7,885 bases of DNA, from the NCBI GenBank assembly GCA_016938795.1, contig JAFGTZ010000151.1:1-7885 (forward strand), read 5' to 3'. The notes beneath the pieces were generated by a model. It worked only from the letters and a program-made list of their open reading frames with translations, did no database searches and had not been told where the DNA came from. This DNA is from Chromatiaceae bacterium (GTDB lineage: Bacteria; Pseudomonadota; Gammaproteobacteria; Chromatiales; Chromatiaceae). Shown piece by piece: positions 1 through 5,849 of the stretch; the stretch's first letter is position 1, and every line of letters starts with the position of its first letter. The position numbers and the translations under genes are program-made.

Positions 1-435
1 GAGCGACTCGGCACCCTGGAACTCTGGAATGTCGCCATTCGTCCCGGCAAGCCGCTCGCCTTCGGCCACATTCAGGGCACACCGCTGCTCGGTTGTCCGG
101 GCAATCCGGTCTCGCTCTTCGTGAGTTTCTGTCTCTTCGCCCGGCCGCTGCTGCTGCGCCTGCAAGGGGTGAGCGGCGATCTGGCGCCGCCTCGCCTGCG
201 CCTGCGCGCGGGCTTCGAGTGGCCGCGCCCCGACAAGCGCCGCGAGTTCCATCGCGCCCGCATCGTCCGCAGCCCCGAGGGCGAGCCCGAGCTGGCCGTC
301 TATCCAAGTCGCTCCTCGGCGCTCATCGGCTCGCTCACCTGGGCCGAGGGGCTGGTCGATCTTGCGCCCGGGCGCGTGGTTCGGCCCGGCGATGCGGTCG
401 ATTTCCTGTCCTTTGCGGAGTTGTTCCCCTCATGA
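1..435 (+). CDS. moeA: Molybdopterin molybdenumtransferase MoeA, C-terminal part
   Basis: The last 144 residues of MoeA, the enzyme that inserts molybdate into adenylylated molybdopterin (MPT-AMP) to make molybdenum cofactor in the cytoplasm. The frame is open from base 1, so the N-terminal two-thirds of the usual ~400-residue protein lie outside the window. Visible family signatures are the IRPGKPLAFG segment (residues 14-22 of this fragment) and GCPGNPVSLF (31-40), which belong to the MPT/molybdate-binding domain. They are followed by the C-terminal beta-barrel domain, with SSALIGSLTWAEGL around 105-118 and GRVVRPGDAVDF around 124-135. The stop codon overlaps the start of moaD as ATGA, which indicates one operon with coupled translation. 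High G+C is typical of the window. Assignment is secure from the paired PGKP and PGNPVS motifs. Confidence 0.95.
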   Translation, partial: ERLGTLELWNVAIRPGKPLAFGHIQGTPLLGCPGNPVSLFVSFCLFARPLLLRLQGVSGDLAPPRLRLRAGFEWPRPDKRREFHRARIVRSPEGEPELAVYPSRSSALIGSLTWAEGLVDLAPGRVVRPGDAVDFLSFAELFPS

Positions 436-686
436 TCCGCATCCGCTATTTCGCCCGACTGCGCGAACGTCTCGGCTGTGATGAGGAATCACTTGCCCTG
501 CCCGAGGGAGTCGCCACGCTCGCTGACTTGCTTGAGCATCTGCGCGCGCGCGATGCGCACTGGCGTGAGGCACTGGATGGCGAGCCTGCGCTGATGATGG
601 CGCTTAATCAGGAACTCGCCCGCCCCGAATCAGCGCTTCAGGACGGTGACGAGGTGGCCTTTTTTCCGCCGGTGACGGGTGGATAA
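432..686 (+). CDS. moaD: Molybdopterin synthase sulfur-carrier subunit MoaD
   Basis: An 84-residue ubiquitin-like small subunit of MPT synthase. In this family the C-terminal glycine is adenylylated, converted to a thiocarboxylate, and donates sulfur to precursor Z (cPMP) in complex with MoaE. The diagnostic features are the N-terminal strand MIRIRYFARLRE, the DGDEVAFFPP strand and the terminal VTGG, with the essential Gly-Gly at residues 83-84. Length is normal (~80). The ATG at 432 overlaps the moeA stop, and a GGAG at 417-420 lies 11 bases upstream. A longer reading of this frame back to base 93 is antisense-like sequence inside moeA and is not part of the gene. No moaE follows: the next gene is convergent and starts its 3' end five bases later. 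Confidence 0.95.
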   Translation: MIRIRYFARLRERLGCDEESLALPEGVATLADLLEHLRARDAHWREALDGEPALMMALNQELARPESALQDGDEVAFFPPVTGG

Positions 687-691
687 ATGGC

Positions 692-1060
692 TTACAAGGA
701 GACATCATCCTGAACATCCTCAGCAATCCAGGTCGCCAGATTGCTTCTGATGCGCCTCAAACGTTCATCGGCAATTGAGCCAATCGATCCAATCAGCAGC
801 GCACCATCCAGTACCGCCAGACGTGAGAGACGCAACGCGCTTGGCGCCTTGAGCCCCGACGTCTCAAAGTCTGGATCGGACACGGCGATGATTTCATCGA
901 GCCCCGGTTCCGCCTGATGCAACTGCGAGGAAATCATACAGACCAGCCAATCATCAAAGCGTCTCGATGCAGGCCGGATCAGCAACACCGGGCGTCGTTT
1001 CGAACCTGAAAGATTGGTGTTGGGGAAAGGCGTCAAAGCAATCCGGCCTGCACATTTCAC
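692..1060 (-). CDS. MazF/PemK-like type II toxin (probable endoribonuclease)
   Basis: A 122-residue protein that looks like the PemK/MazF toxin family, whose members cleave mRNA and are neutralised by a cognate antitoxin. The N-terminal fold shows the family pattern GRIALTPFPNTNLSG (5-19) followed by KRRPVLLI (21-28). This covers the beta-strand and the loop with the conserved Arg-Pro pair (R23, P24). A later segment, TSGLKAPSALRLSRL (67-81), corresponds to the conserved Ser-containing strand that precedes the last helix. The start is GTG at 1060, overlapping the antitoxin stop as GTGA, with only a weak ribosome site upstream (GAG). Translation is therefore probably coupled to the antitoxin. 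G+C is about half, lower than the neighbours, which suggests horizontal acquisition. The gene is convergent with moaD, leaving 5 bases between the stops. Family membership is by recognition; activity is inferred. Confidence 0.85.
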   Translation of the reverse strand: MKCAGRIALTPFPNTNLSGSKRRPVLLIRPASRRFDDWLVCMISSQLHQAEPGLDEIIAVSDPDFETSGLKAPSALRLSRLAVLDGALLIGSIGSIADERLRRIRSNLATWIAEDVQDDVSL

Positions 1061-1287
1061 TGCCAGTGCTCTTTTAAATCTGCATCGCTATAAACGATAG
1101 GGTCATCGTCCATGCCGCGCAGTGCCTGCTGCATCGACAGTTCAGCAAATTCTTGTTCATTCCAGGTGTCGATAGCCGGAGTTGAATGCGTAAAACGCAG
1201 CGTGAGGTAATCAACAAAGTCGAAAACCTCACGCTGTTTTTCGCCAGGCAGCTGTTTGATTTTTTCAACGAGTTCAGTGTAGCTCAT
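1057..1287 (-). CDS. DUF2281-like antitoxin of the MazF/PemK-type module
   Basis: A 76-residue acidic protein immediately upstream of, and overlapping, the toxin gene. The N-terminal half, SYTELVEKIKQLPGEKQ followed by VFDFVDYL, has the amphipathic-helix pattern of DUF2281-type small antitoxins, which often carry ELVEKI..LP..KQ.EV.DFVDYL. The C-terminal half, with DDDPIVYSDADLKEHWQ at the end, is the kind of flexible acidic tail that wraps the toxin in many such pairs. I chose the ATG at 1287 because GAGG sits 9 bases upstream. An in-frame TTG at 1302 would add five residues but would remove this ribosome site. The GTGA overlap with the toxin start supports one bicistronic message with the antitoxin first. 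Family assignment is by pattern recognition. The exact DNA-binding role is not shown by the sequence. Confidence 0.8.
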   Translation of the reverse strand: MSYTELVEKIKQLPGEKQREVFDFVDYLTLRFTHSTPAIDTWNEQEFAELSMQQALRGMDDDPIVYSDADLKEHWQ

Positions 1288-1300
1288 GGCTCTTAACCTC

Positions 1301-1315
1301 AAAATTTTCGGTCAA
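1301..1315 (-). promoter_or_regulatory. AT-rich palindrome and TTGACC upstream of the TA module
   Basis: The 8-base palindrome AAAATTTT (1301-1308) lies just ahead of the antitoxin ribosome site, in an otherwise GC-rich gap. On the - strand TTGACC (1315-1310) abuts it, but no -10 element follows at the right distance. Type II antitoxins commonly autoregulate by binding palindromes here, so this is a candidate operator. Only the palindrome itself is seen; promoter status is weak. Confidence 0.25.
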
Positions 1316-1352
1316 TCTGAGCGCGCTGGCTGATTGGGAGGTGTGGGAGTTA

Positions 1353-1380
1353 GTCGGGGCGCGACCTGCGCGCCCCTGAC
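1353..1380 (-). terminator. GC-rich hairpin after the RND permease gene
   Basis: Read on the - strand, GTC-A-GGGGCGCG pairs with CGCGCCCC-GAC around a 5-base loop. This gives eight perfect base pairs (1356-1363 with 1369-1376) plus three more beyond one bulged base. It begins about 7 bases after the permease stop. No run of T follows, so it is not a canonical intrinsic terminator. It may stabilise the 3' end of the efflux mRNA or give partial termination before the TA module. Confidence 0.35.
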
Positions 1381-1386
1381 CCAGCC

Positions 1387-4300
1387 TCAGCCCGTCGCGG
1401 TGCGAATCCACTCCACCCGCTTGCGCATCACCCCGTAGTAGACCACCGGGATGACCACCAGGGTCAGCACCGTGGAGACGAAGAGGCCGAAGAGCAGCGC
1501 CACCGCGAGTCCCGAGAAGATGGGATCGTCGAGGATGAAGACCGCGCCGGCCATGGCCGCCACGGCGGTGAGCGCGATGGGTCGGGCGCGCACCACGGCC
1601 GAGTCGATCACCGCCTGCTCGAACGCCTTGCCCTCGCGCACCTGCTGGTTGATGAAATCGACCAGCAGGATGGAGTTGCGCACGATGATGCCGGCGAGCG
1701 CGATCATGCCAATCATGGAGGTAGCGGTGAACTGGGCGCCGAGCAGGGCATGTCCGGGCAGGATGCCGATGATGGTGAGCGGAATGGGCGCCATGATGAC
1801 CAACGGCACCAGATAGCTTCTGAACTGCGCCACCACCAGCAGATAGATGAGCACCAGTCCGACCCCATAGGCCGTACCCATGTCGCGGAAGGTTTCGTAG
1901 GTCACCTGCCACTCGCCATCCCACTTGAGACTGAACTCGTCGGGATTCTCGGGCTGACTCAGGAACCATTGTTCGATGCCCGCATCGAGCGCGCCCGAGA
2001 CGGCGAACATGCCGTAGAGCGGGCTGTCAGTGTCTCCGGCCATGTCGGCGGTGACATAGACCACGGGCAGCAGATCCTTGTGATAGATGCTGTGACTGCG
2101 GCGACTCTCGACCACCCGCACCACCTCGGAGAGCGGCACCAGGGCGCCCGTGGCGGCGCGCACCCGCAGCGCCAGCACCTGCTCCAGATCGGCCTTGTCG
2201 GCCTCGCTGTATTCCACCCGGATGGGCACGGCGTACTTGACGCTCGCGCCGTGCAGATAGCTCATGTCCTCGCCCTCGATCACCGTGCCCAAGGCGCTCG
2301 CGATGCTCGCCTGCGAGACCCCGAGACGCGCCGCCTTGGAGCGATCGACCTCCAGCACCAGCTTGGGTGCGGGATATTCGACCGAGTCGTCGATATCCAC
2401 GATGTCGGGCGTGGCGGCCAAGACCTCGCGCACCTGGCGCGCAACCTCGATCTGGCCGCCATAGTCGATGCCATAGATCTCGGCCACCAGGGGCGAGAGC
2501 ACCGGCGGGCCGGGCGGAATCTCGACGATCTTGGCGATGCCGCCATGGCGCTCAGCGATGGCCTGGAGCGGCTCGCGCAGCTCCAGCGCGATGGCGTGGC
2601 TCTTGCGGTCGCGATGGTGGCTATCGACCAGATTCACCTGCAGATCACCCAGATGCGCGCCTTCGCGCAGATAGTACTGGCGCACCAGACCGTTGAAGTT
2701 GATGGGCGCGGCGGTGCCGGCGTAGCGCTGGTAGTTGCTCACCTCATCCACCCCGGCGAGATAAGCGCCCATCTCGTCGAGCACCCGCGCGGTCTGCTCC
2801 AGGCTGGCGCCCTCGGGCATGTCGAGCACCACCTGAAACTCGCTCTTGTTGTCGAAGGGCAGCATCTTGAGGATGACCGCCCGGTTGACCACCAGGAGCA
2901 CCGAGGCGGCGATGAGCAGGAGCACCCCGGCGAGCAGCAGCCAGCGGTTGATGAGTCCGCGCCGCCCGGCGAGGAAGGGCCGGATCACGGCCGTGAAGAG
3001 TGCCGCGAGCCGCCCGCCGCCGTGCTCCTCCTCGCCATGGCCGCCGCTGTGCGCGCGCGCGAGCAGGGCGCGACTCATCCAGGGCGTGAAGACAAAGGCC
3101 ACCACGAGCGAGATGAGCATGCCGAGCGAGGCGTTAATGGGGATGGGGCTCATGTAGGGCCCCATGAGCCCGCTCACGAAGGCCATGGGCAGGAGCGCCG
3201 CGATGACCGTGAAGGTGGCCAGAATGGTCGGCCCGCCCACCTCATCGACCGCCACCGGGATGAGATCGAGCAGGGCGCGCGCGCGCATGGCCAGATGCCG
3301 GTGGATGTTCTCGACCACCACGATGGCGTCATCGACCAGAATGCCGATGGAGAAGATGAGCGCGAAGAGCGAGACGCGGTTCAGCGTGAAACCCCAGGCC
3401 CAGGAGGCGAAGAGGGTGAGCATGAGGGTGACGATGACCGCCGCGCCCACGATGATGGCCTCGCGCCAGCCGATGGCGAGCCACACCAGGGCGATGACCG
3501 AGGCGGTGGCAAACACCAGCTTGGTGATGAGCTTGCGCGCCTTGTAGTCGGCGGTTTCGCCATAGTTGCGCGTGATGGTCACCTCGACCTGATCGGGGAT
3601 GTAGAGCCCGCGCAACTGTTCAAAACGCTCGATGACGCGCTCAGCCACATCGACCGCATTCACCCCCGGCTGCTTGGCCACGGCAATGGTCACGGCGGGC
3701 CTGGGCGTGACGGGGATAACGCCATCCTCGGGCGCACCCGCACCCGCGCCCATGAGCACCGAGGTCTCGGGCTGGTCGGGGCCGCGCTCGATGCGCGCCA
3801 CGTCGCGCAGATAGACAGGCCGGTCGCCATGCAGGCCCACCACCAGGTCGCCAATCTCCTCGGCGCTGGAGAGGAAGGTTCCGGCCTGAATGAGCAGCTC
3901 CTGGTTGTCGCGGGTCACGGCCAGGGTGTCGCGACTGCGGTTGTTGGCCTGAAGGGCCTGGCGCAGATCGGCCAGATCGATGCCGTAACCGGCCAGCGCC
4001 TGCGGATCGAGCAGCACGCGCACCAGTTGCTCGGGCGCGCCGATGGTGTAGATGTCGCGGGTACCGGGCACGCGCTTGAGCTGCTGCTCCAGGGTGTGCG
4101 CCACCTGCCCGAGCTCAAAGGCGCCTTGCCCGGGATCGCGCGACCAGAGCGTGGCGGTGAGGATGGGCACATCGTCGATGCCCTTGGGCTTGACGATGGG
4201 TGTGCCCACACCCAGGTTCGGCGGCAGCCAGTCCTGATTGGCCATCACCTTGCTGAACAGCCGCACCACCGCGTCGGTGTTGTCCTCGCCCACCTGATAC

Positions 4301-4602
4301 TGCACGGTGAGGATGGCCATGCCGGGGCGCGAGACCGAATAGACGTGCTCGATGCCCTGAATCTCGGAGAGCACCTGCTCGGCGGGGCCGGCCACCAGAT
4401 GCTCGATCTCGCTGGCCGAGGCGCCGGGGTAGGGGATGAAGATATCGGCGAAGGTCACGTCGATCTGCGGCTCCTCCTCGCGCGGCGTGACCAGAATGGC
4501 AAAGAGCCCGAGCAAAAGCCCCATCAGGGCCAGCAGCGGGGTGATGGCGCTGTTTTGAAAGCGCGCGGCGATGGCGCCGGACAGCCCGAGACGCTCACTC
4601 AT
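1387..4602 (-). CDS. RND efflux transporter permease (AcrB/HAE-like)
   Basis: A full-length, 1071-residue inner-membrane RND permease, the proton-driven component of a tripartite efflux pump. TM1 is at about 20-38. Large periplasmic loops lie at about 40-360 and 575-905, with membrane helices clustered at about 360-510 and 905-1060. The proton-relay Asp pair of TM4 is present in GILVDDAIVVVEN (D424, D425), as in AcrB-type (HAE) pumps. In TM10, where AcrB has Lys940, this protein reads GIIVRNSILLVDF with Arg at 975. The N-terminal TPREEEPQI and VKPKGIDDVPI segments mark a branch of RND proteins distinct from classic AcrB. A His/Glu/Gly-rich cytoplasmic stretch lies at 518-530. The ATG at 4602 is chosen because GGAGG sits 9 bases upstream and MSERLG precedes the conserved start. 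A 59-residue upstream extension is Arg/Trp-rich non-family sequence overlapping the adaptor gene. It overlaps the adaptor gene by 8 bases, so the two are translationally coupled. Substrate cannot be read from the sequence. Confidence 0.95.
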   Translation of the reverse strand: MSERLGLSGAIAARFQNSAITPLLALMGLLLGLFAILVTPREEEPQIDVTFADIFIPYPGASASEIEHLVAGPAEQVLSEIQGIEHVYSVSRPGMAILTVQYQVGEDNTDAVVRLFSKVMANQDWLPPNLGVGTPIVKPKGIDDVPILTATLWSRDPGQGAFELGQVAHTLEQQLKRVPGTRDIYTIGAPEQLVRVLLDPQALAGYGIDLADLRQALQANNRSRDTLAVTRDNQELLIQAGTFLSSAEEIGDLVVGLHGDRPVYLRDVARIERGPDQPETSVLMGAGAGAPEDGVIPVTPRPAVTIAVAKQPGVNAVDVAERVIERFEQLRGLYIPDQVEVTITRNYGETADYKARKLITKLVFATASVIALVWLAIGWREAIIVGAAVIVTLMLTLFASWAWGFTLNRVSLFALIFSIGILVDDAIVVVENIHRHLAMRARALLDLIPVAVDEVGGPTILATFTVIAALLPMAFVSGLMGPYMSPIPINASLGMLISLVVAFVFTPWMSRALLARAHSGGHGEEEHGGGRLAALFTAVIRPFLAGRRGLINRWLLLAGVLLLIAASVLLVVNRAVILKMLPFDNKSEFQVVLDMPEGASLEQTARVLDEMGAYLAGVDEVSNYQRYAGTAAPINFNGLVRQYYLREGAHLGDLQVNLVDSHHRDRKSHAIALELREPLQAIAERHGGIAKIVEIPPGPPVLSPLVAEIYGIDYGGQIEVARQVREVLAATPDIVDIDDSVEYPAPKLVLEVDRSKAARLGVSQASIASALGTVIEGEDMSYLHGASVKYAVPIRVEYSEADKADLEQVLALRVRAATGALVPLSEVVRVVESRRSHSIYHKDLLPVVYVTADMAGDTDSPLYGMFAVSGALDAGIEQWFLSQPENPDEFSLKWDGEWQVTYETFRDMGTAYGVGLVLIYLLVVAQFRSYLVPLVIMAPIPLTIIGILPGHALLGAQFTATSMIGMIALAGIIVRNSILLVDFINQQVREGKAFEQAVIDSAVVRARPIALTAVAAMAGAVFILDDPIFSGLAVALLFGLFVSTVLTLVVIPVVYYGVMRKRVEWIRTATG

Positions 4603-5644
4603 GACCCGCGCCCTCCGCCGCCGCCTCGTGCTGCGCCCGCAGCGCAAGCCCGGCGGCGATGGGATCGAGCGCCACGCGCTCGCCCGCCTCCAGCCCGGCG
4701 AGCACCACCACCGCATCGCCCAGTGCGCGCCCGAGCCGCACCTGACGCAGACCGACCTGCCCCGCCTCGTCCACCACATAGAGCGCGGTCAGCTCGGAGC
4801 GGCGCACCACCGCCTCGGCGGGCGCCACCAGCTCCTCGCGCGCGCCGACCTCGAAACCGGTCTTGACCAACATGCCGGGAAAGAGCGCGGGCAGATTGGG
4901 CGGCAGATCGAGGCGCACCTTGAAGGTGTTGGAGCCCAGATCGGCGAAGGGAAAGACCGTGATGCGCGTGCTCTCCACCGGCTCGCCCTCGTCAAGATAG
5001 ACCCGCGCGGCGCCGCCCGCGCGTACCGAGGCGATGATGCTCTGGGGCACATCGACGATGACCCGCAGCTGATCGAGCGAGATGCCGGTCATCACCGGCT
5101 GGCCCGGCGCGAGCGTCTCGCCAAGCTCCACATGACGATGGGTGACGATGCCCGAGTAGGGCGCGCGGATCTGGGTATAGTCGAGCTGTTCGCGGGCCTG
5201 CTCCAGGCCGGCGCTGGCCGCCTCCAGCGCGGCCTGGGCAGCGGTCAGATCGGCCACGGCCTGATCCATGGCCGATTCAGACACGTTCTTCTGGCGATAG
5301 AGATTGCTGATGCGCGCATGTTCCTCGCGCGCCTGATCCAGGCGCGCCTCGGCGGCCTTGAGTTCGGCGCCAGCCTGGGCGACGCGGGTGCGATGCTCGG
5401 TATCCTTGATGCGCGCCACCACGCTGTCCTTCTCAACAAAGTCATCCACATCGAACAGAATCTCGCGCACCTGCCCTTGGGTTTGGGCCGATACCGTGGT
5501 GCGATTGATCGCCTCGACGATGCCATCGAGACGGTACTCACGCGCCAGCTCGCGCATCTCAACGCGCTGGGTGACAAGCTCGGCGGACTGGACGGGCAGG
5601 GCGCTCAGCGCACCCAGCAGCAGCAACAGACGCATGGAAGACAT
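4595..5644 (-). CDS. RND efflux periplasmic adaptor (membrane fusion protein)
   Basis: A 349-residue HlyD/AcrA-type adaptor that would join the RND permease to an outer-membrane channel. A signal peptide is evident: MSSMRLLLLLGALSALPVQSA, then ELV, with an AXA-like QSA site near residue 21. There is no Cys lipobox, so it is probably a soluble periplasmic protein rather than a lipoprotein like AcrA. The order of domains is the first lipoyl half (about 50-82, VSAQTQGQVREILFDVDDFV), an alpha-helical hairpin rich in Ala, Glu and Gln (about 84-155), the second lipoyl half (IRAPYSGIV, 159-167, to about 185), a beta-barrel (about 190-265) and a membrane-proximal domain (about 270-330). The ATG at 5644 is favoured because AGGTGA lies 5 bases upstream. 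The in-frame GTG at 5653 falls inside that ribosome site, and the ATG at 5635 would lack it. First gene of the operon. Confidence 0.93.
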   Translation of the reverse strand: MSSMRLLLLLGALSALPVQSAELVTQRVEMRELAREYRLDGIVEAINRTTVSAQTQGQVREILFDVDDFVEKDSVVARIKDTEHRTRVAQAGAELKAAEARLDQAREEHARISNLYRQKNVSESAMDQAVADLTAAQAALEAASAGLEQAREQLDYTQIRAPYSGIVTHRHVELGETLAPGQPVMTGISLDQLRVIVDVPQSIIASVRAGGAARVYLDEGEPVESTRITVFPFADLGSNTFKVRLDLPPNLPALFPGMLVKTGFEVGAREELVAPAEAVVRRSELTALYVVDEAGQVGLRQVRLGRALGDAVVVLAGLEAGERVALDPIAAGLALRAQHEAAAEGAGHE

Positions 5645-5649
5645 GGGGA

Positions 5650-5655
5650 TCACCT
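5650..5655 (-). promoter_or_regulatory. Ribosome binding site deciding the adaptor start
   Basis: AGGTGA on the - strand, followed by the 5-base spacer TCCCC and ATG at 5644. This selects MSSMRLL as the N-terminus over an in-frame GTG at 5653 that overlaps the site itself. Confidence 0.7.
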
Positions 5656-5658
5656 AAA

Positions 5659-5681
5659 ATATTAGAATATCCTTATATTAG
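5659..5681 (-). repeat. Direct repeat CTAATAT, candidate operator
   Basis: CTAATAT occurs twice on the - strand, at 5681-5675 and 5665-5659, with starts 16 bases apart. The interval also holds an inverted repeat, AATAT-CCTT-ATATT (5666-5679). The upstream copy overlaps the predicted -10 box of the efflux operon and the downstream copy lies near the transcription start, a position from which a bound repressor would block polymerase. This AT-rich block stands out in a GC-rich window. The cognate regulator is not in the window and cannot be named; ArsR-, MarR- and TetR-type regulators use comparable sites. Confidence 0.5.
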
Positions 5682-5702
5682 TGAATCGGGCGCATCGTTC
5701 AA
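5675..5702 (-). promoter_or_regulatory. Predicted sigma-70 promoter of the RND efflux operon
   Basis: On the - strand, TTGAAC (5702-5697) is followed by a 16-base spacer and TAATAT (5680-5675). Each box matches four of six consensus positions. Transcription would start near 5667, about 23 bases before the adaptor ATG, leaving a short leader that contains the AGGTGA ribosome site. The -10 box overlaps a direct repeat that may be an operator. Confidence 0.5.
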
Positions 5703-5725
5703 GCCCAATCGGCACAGTCAAAGGA

Positions 5726-5752
5726 TTGCAAATCCATGACGGGCTTTATACC
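5726..5752 (+). promoter_or_regulatory. Weak candidate promoter for the acyl-CoA synthetase
   Basis: TTGCAA (5726-5731) and TATACC (5747-5752) each match four of six consensus positions, but the 15-base spacing is short. It would give a leader of roughly 90 bases. No better + strand candidate was seen in the divergent gap, so this is only a suggestion. Confidence 0.2.
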
Positions 5753-5767
5753 GTAGCCCCGCCGCGT

Positions 5768-5789
5768 CCAGCGCCGCGCCCAGCGCCGC
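5768..5789 (+). repeat. Short tandem direct repeat CCAGCGCCGC
   Basis: Two copies of CCAGCGCCGC (5768-5777 and 5780-5789) stand 12 bases apart in the leader of the acyl-CoA synthetase gene. They may be a slippage product of GC-rich DNA. No function is implied by the sequence. Confidence 0.3.
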
Positions 5790-5849
5790 ACTCGGGACAG
5801 CACCAGCATAACGATAAGCGCCACATCGCGCCCAGCCGAGGACAGCCAC

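Noticed and set aside
93..431. N-terminal extension of the moaD frame
   Set aside because: It lies over the moeA coding sequence, is Arg/Ala/Pro-rich with no MoaD similarity, and MoaD has a normal-length start at 432 with an operon-type ATGA overlap.
1353..1380. The hairpin after the RND gene as a strong intrinsic terminator
   Set aside because: No T-run follows the stem on the - strand. It is listed as a low-confidence hairpin only.
4603..4779. 59-residue N-terminal extension of the RND permease
   Set aside because: Arg/Trp-rich sequence in the adaptor coding region. RND proteins start just before TM1, and ATG 4602 has a GGAGG site.
1750..4866. A 1038-codon open frame on the + strand antisense to the RND permease and part of the adaptor
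   Set aside because: Its protein is His/Asp/Gly/Arg-rich low-similarity sequence typical of the antisense shadow of a GC-rich gene. The opposite strand encodes a complete, motif-bearing RND permease with ribosome sites.
5768..5789. The CCAGCGCCGC pair as a functional regulatory repeat or CRISPR-like array
   Set aside because: Only two copies, short and GC-rich with no spacer structure. Random recurrence or slippage explains it.
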